Source: a virus
Length of the DNA: 32,319 nt
Virus record (IMG/VR): IMGVR_UViG_3300034374_004719
Span: 1 to 32,319 of that record
Strand: one strand, 5' to 3'
This document shows positions 13,380 to 18,550 of this stretch, in pieces (within the stretch, counting starts at the first letter, position 1; every line of letters starts with the position of its first letter). Below the pieces are notes generated by a model. That model saw only the letters and a program-made list of their open reading frames with translations, had not been told where the DNA came from and made no database searches. A program made the translations under genes and the position numbers.

Positions 13380-13568
13380 ATGACTTTATTAGAAAAGTAC
13401 CAAGAAGCGTTTAAAGACTTAAAAACAGAAATAACAATTAAAAAAGATAGAATTGTATTATCTGTATGGTCTGAGGCATTACTCTCTAAAAGAGAGTGTA
13501 AAAATAATTTACTTTTTAATCTTGACGGTTCAGAACATATAGAGTGTAAAACCGTTGTTAATTTTTAA
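13380..13568 (+). CDS. Unknown small early protein (62 aa)
   Basis: It begins MTLLEKYQEAFKDLKTEITI and ends DGSEHIECKTVVNF. There is an N-terminal amphipathic helix followed by beta-like strands (DRIVLSVWSEALLS; NNLLFNLDG). It starts 11 bases after the preceding stop. No motif links it to a function. Confidence 0.45.
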   Translation: MTLLEKYQEAFKDLKTEITIKKDRIVLSVWSEALLSKRECKNNLLFNLDGSEHIECKTVVNF

Positions 13569-13587
13569 ACTAAAACAATTAGAAAAT

Positions 13588-13800
13588 ATGGAAGCATACA
13601 TTAATAAGTACGGAGTTAAAACATCTAAAAAATTAGACAAGATAGTTAATTTGGCTTGGGATTATATGAATAATGGAGACAAGAAAACTTGGTCTGAAAA
13701 AATGGCTACAAAAAAAATGCAAACACTTAGAGATAGATTTGAAAAGGAAGTTAAAAACATTGGCGGAGTTGATTACACCTTTGGAGACTCTCTTTGTTAA
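13588..13800 (+). CDS. Unknown small basic protein (70 aa)
   Basis: I start at ATG 13588 (MEAYINKYGVKTSKKLDKIV), because the longer frame would need a TTG inside the upstream gene. The protein is Lys-rich with Trp pairs (LAWDYMNNGDKKTWSEKMAT) and ends with Cys. It is mostly helical, with no membrane segment and no recognised family. Overlapping frames in other phases here are poorer. Confidence 0.45.
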   Translation: MEAYINKYGVKTSKKLDKIVNLAWDYMNNGDKKTWSEKMATKKMQTLRDRFEKEVKNIGGVDYTFGDSLC

Positions 13801-13820
13801 TATGGATAAAAAGAAACAAA

Positions 13821-14012
13821 ATGAGAAACGAATTAACAATAAAAGAAGTAAAGAGAAAAGGCAAACCTACTCGAATAGTAGTAAATACTAAAAAAGAGAT
13901 TGAGCAAAAACAAAAGATAAAGGAAGTAATGGAAGACTTTTTATTATGTACTTTAATCGGGTTAGCTATGGTTTGCGTAGCATTAAGTATAATTTTTATA
14001 ACTAAAATCTAA
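13821..14012 (+). CDS. Small tail-anchored membrane protein (63 aa)
   Basis: From ATG 13821 the product begins MRNELTIKEVKRKGKPTRIV. A basic N-terminal half (~1-38) is followed by one membrane helix (~43-61, LLCTLIGLAMVCVALSIIFI) and a two-residue end, so it would be C-terminally anchored with its basic part in the cytoplasm. It lies directly upstream of the ERF gene; a functional link is not evident. Starts further upstream use TTG and lie in the previous gene. Confidence 0.45.
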   Translation: MRNELTIKEVKRKGKPTRIVVNTKKEIEQKQKIKEVMEDFLLCTLIGLAMVCVALSIIFITKI

Positions 14013-14022
14013 AACAAAAACA

Positions 14023-14556
14023 ATGAAAACAATTCAAGAGAAGTTAGCTTATATTCAAGCTAATTTAAAAGTAAGTAAAAACAGAGTAAACAATTTCGGA
14101 AAATATAACTACAGAAGTGCTGAGGACATCTTAGAGGCTTTAAAGCCCTTTATAGAGTCTCATAAGGTTATTGTAACAATAAAAGAGAAACTATTAGGAG
14201 ACGGCTTATTAATGAGTACAGCTAAGATTACTTGTACTGAGGACGGGCGTAGTATAAAAGCGACCGCTGTAGTTGGCGTAGACTTTGAACAAAAAGGAAT
14301 GGCTATGAGTCAGAGATACGGAGCTTCGTCTTCGTATGCTAAGAAGTACGCTTTAGGAAACTTATTCCTAATAGATGACACAGCGGACGCAGACGCTGTT
14401 AATACTCATGGTAAAACGGAAGGCAAGAAGCCGAATATAACCAAAGAGCAGTTGAGTAAAGCTAAAGCCTTTTTAGATAAAGGAGGCTCTATAAACGCTA
14501 TTAAGCAGAAGTATAACTTATCTAAATCAGACGTAGACTTCTTGACAGTCAAGTAA
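14023..14556 (+). CDS. erf: ERF-family single-strand annealing recombinase
   Basis: This 177-residue protein matches the ERF superfamily. MKTIQEKLAYIQANLKVSKN and NNFGKYNYRSAEDILEALKP are the family's N-terminal block. MAMSQRYGASSSYAKKYALG with LFLIDDTADADA is the diagnostic G-A-x-x-x-Y-x-x-x-Y-x-L-x-x-x-F-x-I-x-D-x-D-x-D block. The C-terminal ~50 residues form a separate helical Lys-rich module (ITKEQLSKAKAFLDKGG). ERF rings anneal complementary strands and pair with a 5'-3' exonuclease; the RecE-like gene at 15466 would be that partner. Repair, genome circularisation and concatemer formation are the likely uses. Confidence 0.85.
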   Translation: MKTIQEKLAYIQANLKVSKNRVNNFGKYNYRSAEDILEALKPFIESHKVIVTIKEKLLGDGLLMSTAKITCTEDGRSIKATAVVGVDFEQKGMAMSQRYGASSSYAKKYALGNLFLIDDTADADAVNTHGKTEGKKPNITKEQLSKAKAFLDKGGSINAIKQKYNLSKSDVDFLTVK

Positions 14557-14569
14557 ATAGAAAAAATTG

Positions 14570-14606
14570 ATACGGGGATATGAACGAAAAAGTAATATCC
14601 TCGTAT
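14570..14606 (+). promoter_or_regulatory. Strong hairpin in the leader of the SSB-like gene
   Basis: ATACGGGGATAT (14570-14581) pairs with ATATCCTCGTAT (14595-14606) over 12 pairs with one G-U and a 13-base loop. There is no T tract after it, so it is not a classic terminator. It could stabilise a processed mRNA end or be a binding site for regulation of the small protein encoded downstream. Confidence 0.55.
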
Positions 14607-14654
14607 TACTATAGTAAAAAGTAAATATTAACAATTTTTAAAAACAATTAAATT

Positions 14655-14921
14655 ATGAGTGCAATTATTAACTTTTCAGTAGATTTAAACAAATTAAAAG
14701 ATTTGCCTTCTTTTGAAGGTAAGAACGGAGCGAAGTGGATTAACTTATCGGGCTACGTAAACGACGAGAGCAAGTTCGGTAATAATGTCTCTATAGCTGT
14801 AAGCCAAACTCAAGAGGATAGATTGTCTAAAGAGCCTCGAAAGTATTTAGGTAATGGTAAAGTAGTTTGGACTGACGGAACTATAAAAACAGCATCTTTA
14901 GAGGAAACTGTAGATTTTTAA
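14655..14921 (+). CDS. Putative small ssDNA-binding-like protein (88 aa)
   Basis: The product begins MSAIINFSVDLNKLKDLPSF, continues with GAKWINLSGYVNDESKFGNN and ends SLEETVDF. In Bacteroidetes phages a protein with this layout (I-x-F-S-V-D-x-x-K-L, then G-x-x-W-x-N-L-x-x-x-x-N-D-x-x-x-x-x-G-N-x-x, ending acidic with a final Phe) lies directly after the ERF/annealing gene. The acidic tip resembles SSB tails, and the core could be an OB fold. Hairpins precede and follow the gene, so it may have its own message. I hold the SSB idea as inference. Confidence 0.5.
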   Translation: MSAIINFSVDLNKLKDLPSFEGKNGAKWINLSGYVNDESKFGNNVSIAVSQTQEDRLSKEPRKYLGNGKVVWTDGTIKTASLEETVDF

Positions 14922-14942
14922 AATAGATTATTTAACACTATT

Positions 14943-14968
14943 AAGCCTTCAGAAATGAGGGCTTTTTT
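14943..14968 (+). terminator. Intrinsic terminator after the SSB-like gene
   Basis: aagcct pairs with agggctt (one U-G pair) around a ~9-base loop and runs into six T. The next gene begins 12 bases later, so read-through or antitermination must be needed for the rest of the operon. Confidence 0.7.
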
Positions 14969-14980
14969 AATACAAAAAAT

Positions 14981-15292
14981 ATGGATACAAAATTAATGAG
15001 AAAAAATACGCCGATATACTCGGGATTTTTAAAGTACTTTCCTAACGCTATAGCTGAGGTAAGTAGGTTGTCGCTTATAGCTAATGAGCAACACCATAAA
15101 GGAGAGCCTTTACATTGGGATAAAGACAAGTCTACAGATGAGTTAGACGCCTTAATGAGACATTTAACAGACCACGCTTCGGGGGAGCATTTTGACGATG
15201 ACAACTGTTTGCATTTAACGAAAGTGGCTTGGAGGAGTTTAGCAATGTTAGAGAGGATATTAACTGATAATGTTAAGGACTATGACTATTAA
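14981..15292 (+). CDS. dATP/dGTP diphosphohydrolase N-terminal-like protein (DUF5664)
   Basis: This 103-residue protein carries the pattern of the DUF5664/dGTP_diPhyd_N family: IYSGFLKYFPNAIAEVSRLS (helix with Pro-x-A), then KGEPLHWDKDKSTDELDALM (the W-x-x-x-x-S-x-x-E-x-x-x-A-x-x-R block), RHLTDHASGEHFDDDNCLHL with H-x-x-x-x-x-x-G-E-x-x-D-x-D, and a final helix WRSLAMLERIL. Acidic and His residues fit an all-alpha NTP pyrophosphohydrolase. The role would be to remove dATP or dGTP or shape the nucleotide pool. No PurZ-like gene is visible, so DNA base modification cannot be claimed. Confidence 0.6.
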   Translation: MDTKLMRKNTPIYSGFLKYFPNAIAEVSRLSLIANEQHHKGEPLHWDKDKSTDELDALMRHLTDHASGEHFDDDNCLHLTKVAWRSLAMLERILTDNVKDYDY

Positions 15293-15464
15293 GGAGAGAG
15301 CTATTAATAAGGTTAACGCTAAGATAGAAGCGATTATACAAACTAAAGAGATAATAAGGAAGTCTTTAGAAGGTATAGTATCTGAGGACGTTATAGAGAA
15401 GGTTATAAAATCTGAAGAGGCAGAGCTTGAGGTTTGGAAGTTTATAAAATCAAAAATAGAATAG
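15270..15464 (+). CDS. Small helical protein (60-64 aa)
   Basis: The frame overlaps the preceding gene; starts at 15270 (MLRTMTIKERAI) or 15282 (MTIKERAI) are both possible. The product is a charged helix bundle (NKVNAKIEAIIQTKEIIRKS; DVIEKVIKSEEAELEVWKFI), probably coiled coil, with no recognised family. It stops one base before the RecE-like gene and is clearly co-translated with it. Confidence 0.5.
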   Translation: MLRTMTIKERAINKVNAKIEAIIQTKEIIRKSLEGIVSEDVIEKVIKSEEAELEVWKFIKSKIE

Positions 15465-15465
15465 A

Positions 15466-16212
15466 ATGGATATTAAATTATTAAACAGAGAGATTTTCGA
15501 AAAAAGCTACTTGCTTAAACAAATGGAGGAGGATGCCTTTTATTACGGCTTCTTAGGAAAGCACGCATTAAGTAGCTCATCTCTTAAAACTATATTAAAG
15601 TCTTGGGACGATTATCTTTTAGAGATAAGCGGATTGGCTAAGCCTATTCCCGTTCAAGCTTTAAGAGACGGGAGGTTAGTTCACTTAGCAGTATTAGAGC
15701 CTCACAGATTAAAGGATTTAACTATAATAGACTCGACTAAAGGCAGTAAGCTTTTTAAAGAGGCTGTAGAGCTTAAAAGCGAAGCTGAGGTATATACCTC
15801 AAGAGAGTTAGAGAAGTGTCTTAAAATAGCGAGCTACGTAGATAAGAGCTTCGACTCCTTTCTAATATTAGACGGCTCAGAAAAAGAAGTTCCCGAGATA
15901 ATGACATATAGAGGGCTTCCTTTTAGAGGTAAAGCTGACTGTTTAACTGAAGACGCAGTAGTCGACTTAAAAACTACTTCGGATATTAATAGGTTTGAGT
16001 CTTCTATAGATAATTTCGGCTATGATTTACAAGGAGCTTTATATTTGAAACTCTTTAATAGAGATAGATTCTCTTTTATAGTTGTAGACAAGACAACGGG
16101 AGAAGTAGCAGTTAGAGAGCTTAGTCCTGAAGAGCTTTTAAGAGGAGAGCAAAAGTTAGAAAAAGCAATAGATATTTTTAAAAAAAACACAAATGAGAAA
16201 AAAGACAATTAA
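15466..16212 (+). CDS. RecE/Exo8-like PD-(D/E)XK exonuclease
   Basis: This 248-residue protein has the DUF3799/Exo8 C-terminal nuclease layout: ALSSSSLKTILKSWDDYLL (the S-x-S-x-L-K-x-h entry motif), RDGRLVHLAVLEP (~67-79, G-x-x-x-H-x-x-x-L-E-P), FRGKADCL with Asp158, VVDLKTT with Asp167 and Lys169, and YDLQGALYL (~186-194) with the Gln of motif IV. It would resect DNA 5' to 3' and load the ERF protein. Length equals a stand-alone nuclease domain, without the large N-terminus of E. coli RecE. All catalytic residues are present. Confidence 0.8.
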   Translation: MDIKLLNREIFEKSYLLKQMEEDAFYYGFLGKHALSSSSLKTILKSWDDYLLEISGLAKPIPVQALRDGRLVHLAVLEPHRLKDLTIIDSTKGSKLFKEAVELKSEAEVYTSRELEKCLKIASYVDKSFDSFLILDGSEKEVPEIMTYRGLPFRGKADCLTEDAVVDLKTTSDINRFESSIDNFGYDLQGALYLKLFNRDRFSFIVVDKTTGEVAVRELSPEELLRGEQKLEKAIDIFKKNTNEKKDN

Positions 16213-16354
16213 AACAAAGTGTGAATTAATAAAGGATAGCAGTAACGAATACTATCATATAACCTTTACAACTCACGACCAAACCTTAGAGGCTAAAGTT
16301 GATAAGGAGAATTTAAGACATATGATAGAGACAATAGATAATTCTATATGTTAA
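16193..16354 (+). CDS. Small basic unknown protein (53 aa)
   Basis: ATG 16193, inside the end of the nuclease gene, opens MRKKTIKTKCELIKDSSNEY and ends ETIDNSIC. It reads as a beta hairpin (YYHITFTTHDQTLEAKVD) plus a helix. It overlaps neighbours on both sides (20 and 7 bases), the same tight style as the rest of the operon, which supports it being real. No family is recognised. Confidence 0.5.
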   Translation: MRKKTIKTKCELIKDSSNEYYHITFTTHDQTLEAKVDKENLRHMIETIDNSIC

Positions 16355-16536
16355 TAAGAGAAACCAAAGACTACAAAGACGCTTTTATAAGTACTATAGC
16401 AGACCTCTCTTCGGGATATAAAGAAGAGTATTTTGCTTCGATATTAAAGCTCTTTGAGGAAGAGGAGAGGTTCGAGGCTTGCTTAGGTATTAAAGAGGCT
16501 TTAGAACGCTTTAAAACGCTAAAAGATGTACAATAA
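16348..16536 (+). CDS. Small helical unknown protein (62 aa)
   Basis: It begins MLIRETKDYKDAFISTIADL and is rich in Glu, Phe and Leu with three short helices (EEYFASILKLFEEEERFEAC; GIKEALERFKTL). The start overlaps the preceding stop, and its end overlaps the next gene by 11 bases. No motif suggests a function. Confidence 0.5.
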   Translation: MLIRETKDYKDAFISTIADLSSGYKEEYFASILKLFEEEERFEACLGIKEALERFKTLKDVQ

Positions 16537-16732
16537 AGAAGACGCTAAAAATATGAGAGCTTGCTTAGATAAAGGCATTAAGGTTGTCCCTATACCTTTA
16601 AATACTCTCGGAACTGAACTTAGATTAGAGATACATAGGAGAGGTAAAAAGCCCCAAGTAGGGAAGGGGATATATACTCCCGATAATATGACTCAAAAAA
16701 TAACGGAATTATACCGTATGTTAAACAAATAA
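16526..16732 (+). CDS. Small basic unknown protein (68 aa)
   Basis: It begins MYNKEDAKNMRACLDKGIKV and contains TLGTELRLEIHRRGKKPQVG and YTPDNMTQKITELYRMLNK. The fold looks like strand-helix-strand with a basic loop, and I have seen similar short proteins in replication regions of Bacteroidetes phages, but no function is known to me. Confidence 0.5.
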   Translation: MYNKEDAKNMRACLDKGIKVVPIPLNTLGTELRLEIHRRGKKPQVGKGIYTPDNMTQKITELYRMLNK

Positions 16733-16739
16733 ATAAATT

Positions 16740-16898
16740 ATGGATATAAAAAAGAGTAAGTATAAACATACCTTCAAGGTTGACTTAAACAGCGAAAAAA
16801 GAAAAGAACAATATAATAAAGACATTGAGCTAATAAACAACGCACCTTGTAAAGTGTATATTTATGACGGGGACAACTACATTGAGCTAAAGCCTTAA
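16740..16898 (+). CDS. Small unknown protein (52 aa)
   Basis: ATG 16740 opens MDIKKSKYKHTFKVDLNSEK and ends KVYIYDGDNYIELKP. The C-terminal half reads as a beta hairpin and the N-terminal part is basic. It begins eight bases after the preceding stop. From here to 17.8 kb genes are spaced more loosely and codons are less like the phage core, suggesting acquired accessory genes. Confidence 0.5.
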   Translation: MDIKKSKYKHTFKVDLNSEKRKEQYNKDIELINNAPCKVYIYDGDNYIELKP

Positions 16899-16951
16899 TG
16901 TTTTACAACGGCAAAGTGTAAATTTCAGTGCGAATTATTAAAACATAAAAT

Positions 16952-17230
16952 ATGAACGAAGCAGAAAAAATATTAGAAAAGTTTGCAAGAAAGAATATGG
17001 TTCAGTGGAATCAAGAATCTTTCAAAAGAACTCACAGCCGACTACACAAAAGTATAATCGAAGCCATAAACGAAGCATTGAATTTACACAATGTTGTAGA
17101 GCGAAGCGAACAGTTGGTTTGCCCTTATTGTGGTGTTGTGAAATCGTCTTGCGACTTAACAGACATTGAGTTAAAGAATAAAATTAGACTTGCAGATATT
17201 GATTATCACTTAAAAAAAGAACGTAGTTAA
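16952..17230 (+). CDS. Unknown protein with a C-x-x-C zinc-like motif (92 aa)
   Basis: The N-terminal ~60 residues are helical (MNEAEKILEKFARKNMVQWN; RLHKSIIEAINEALNLHN). Then EQLVCPYCGVVKSSCDL carries a C-P-Y-C-G knuckle plus a third Cys; a fourth ligand is not obvious, so zinc binding is uncertain. It is preceded by a short tttaca/tgtaaa hairpin (~16903-16923). The bases gagcgaagcgaa and the host-like codons suggest an origin different from the phage core. Confidence 0.5.
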   Translation: MNEAEKILEKFARKNMVQWNQESFKRTHSRLHKSIIEAINEALNLHNVVERSEQLVCPYCGVVKSSCDLTDIELKNKIRLADIDYHLKKERS

Positions 17231-17289
17231 GCAATATGTTTCACAACTACTGATAAAACAACCTTTTAACTTAAATAATTAAAAATCAA

Positions 17290-17643
17290 ATGACAATAAA
17301 AAAACATATAGGTTATATATTACTTATTTCAGCCTTTAGCTTAAACGCTCAAAACATGGTAATAGATTGTACTGAAACTATAATAACAGCACATTTTAAA
17401 AGCGTTTCAGATACATTAAAAGGTTATAATAGCGTGGTTATGTTACAAAGTAAAAGCGGATTAAAGATTAATCATGCAGAAGATGTTACGTTTATTCATG
17501 GCTTTTTAGCAAGAGAAGAGGAAAACGATTATATAAAACCTTATATATATATAGGCAACTGTAATGGCAATGTAAAAGTAAGTAGTAGAATTAATTTAGA
17601 AGTTGGAAATAAAAATTGCAAAGTAAAAATTATCGAACAATGA
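17290..17643 (+). CDS. Exported small protein with signal peptide (117 aa)
   Basis: A Sec signal peptide (MTIKKHIGYILLISAFSLNA, cut before QN) is followed by a ~97-residue mature domain, mostly strands (VIDCTETIITAHF; VVMLQSKSGLKINHA; PYIYIGNCNGNVKVSS), with three Cys. It is periplasmic or surface-exposed by prediction. It lies in the early half of the genome, so it acts before lysis; altering the cell envelope or blocking superinfection is a reasonable but unproved guess. It overlaps the next gene by ATGA. Confidence 0.55.
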   Translation: MTIKKHIGYILLISAFSLNAQNMVIDCTETIITAHFKSVSDTLKGYNSVVMLQSKSGLKINHAEDVTFIHGFLAREEENDYIKPYIYIGNCNGNVKVSSRINLEVGNKNCKVKIIEQ

Positions 17644-17798
17644 CAACTAAACAAAAAGGTATTAATAGAGTTCTAAAAGAGAATTTAACCGATAAACAAA
17701 AAAGAGACTTAAAGCTTTTACAATATACTTTTAGTTTTTTAAATATTAGAGTAACAGAGTCAAGATTAATAATTATTTTAAAATCGTTTATAGATTAA
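17640..17798 (+). CDS. Small basic unknown protein (52 aa)
   Basis: I use ATG 17640, which forms an ATGA overlap with the preceding stop, rather than a start 24 bases upstream. The product begins MTTKQKGINRVLKENLTDKQ and is helical and Lys-rich, with a hydrophobic C-terminal half (LLQYTFSFLNIRVTESRLII). It is the last gene before element B. No family is recognised. Confidence 0.45.
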   Translation: MTTKQKGINRVLKENLTDKQKRDLKLLQYTFSFLNIRVTESRLIIILKSFID

Positions 17799-17854
17799 CC
17801 TTTTTTTGCCCAATTGAATATCATGCTTAACCTACTTAACCTACTTATTTTAAT

Positions 17855-17966
17855 GTTTGAAACAGTGACAAAAATGCCAAAAGTGTCACGATTTGAAACA
17901 ACGTAAGATGCACTCCTTTAGTCGGTTACATAAAAAACGACTTACTTATATATATTAACTAATAAA
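17855..17966 (+). promoter_or_regulatory. Conserved 112-bp regulatory element, copy B
   Basis: It aligns without gaps to 3956-4067: TGTTTGAAACA palindrome, GTGAC (17865), 15 bases, GTCACGATT (17885), AAACAACGTAA, a variable middle, then TTACTTATATATATTAACT and AATAAA. TTTGAAACA occurs twice, 36 bases apart (17856 and 17892), at the same positions as the weaker copies in A. It lies between the accessory genes and the HNH/helicase operon, 61 bases before the next start codon. A 3' flanking hairpin (ccctttt with aagaaggg, ~17972-17995) follows it. Confidence 0.7.
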
Positions 17967-18027
17967 CTTCCCTTTTAGTACCCCACAAAGAAGGGCGGAT
18001 GACATAGGGAGGCTCAAAAAAAACTAA

Positions 18028-18540
18028 ATGAAAGTATGTATTAAATGTAAAAAAGAAAAAGATAAAAATGACTTCCATAAGAACAGCAGAAGTAAGGACG
18101 GGCTTCAGATTAAGTGTAAGGACTGTTTTAAAGAGTATAGTCTAAAGAATAGAGAACAGATAAGACTATACAATAAGAATTGGAGAAGCAAAAACAGAGA
18201 TAGGGTTAACCTATACAGACGCAACCGCTCAAAAGAAAATCCTTTATATAAAATAAAGACCTCTCTGTGTTCGTTAACATATTTAGCGACCGTAAGACCT
18301 TATAAGAAGAGCTCTAAGACTTTTAGGGTTATAGGAGTAACTCATAAAGAACTTATGAGACATCTTGAGAGCGTAAATTATACTGACGTAGATTTGAATG
18401 GAGATAGGTCTAAATGGGCTGTAGACCATATAACACCATTAAGCTCAGCTAATACTAAGGAGGAGCTTTTAAGATTATGTCATTATACGAACCTTCAGCC
18501 TTTAAGTATTGAGGATAATCTCAAAAAATCAAATAACTAA
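18028..18540 (+). CDS. HNH endonuclease (homing-type)
   Basis: This is a 170-residue protein. An N-terminal zinc ribbon C-I-K-C...C-K-D-C (residues 4-34) is followed by a basic linker with repeated N-R-x-R-x-x-L-Y-N/R-x-N motifs (~45-75). The catalytic domain is WAVDHITPLSSA, then LCHYTNLQPLSIEDNLKKSN, with the D-H, N and N-x-x-K-x-N positions of the HNH fold. Free-standing HNH genes like this are often mobile and sit beside replication genes, as here before the helicase. A packaging-nick role is less likely because the terminase genes are 4 kb away. Confidence 0.8.
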   Translation: MKVCIKCKKEKDKNDFHKNSRSKDGLQIKCKDCFKEYSLKNREQIRLYNKNWRSKNRDRVNLYRRNRSKENPLYKIKTSLCSLTYLATVRPYKKSSKTFRVIGVTHKELMRHLESVNYTDVDLNGDRSKWAVDHITPLSSANTKEELLRLCHYTNLQPLSIEDNLKKSNN

Positions 18541-18550
18541 AATACACTAA

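Noticed and set aside
13633-13891. Frames at 13633-13839 (minus) and 13673-13891 (plus)
   Set aside because: They overlap the better-supported genes 13588-13800 and 13821-14012 in other phases and have low-complexity Lys/Phe composition.
3956-17966. Mobile element with elements A and B as its terminal direct repeats
   Set aside because: The enclosed 13.9 kb contains essential portal, lysis and recombination genes, there is no transposase or integrase, and only selected blocks of A and B are conserved rather than whole ends.
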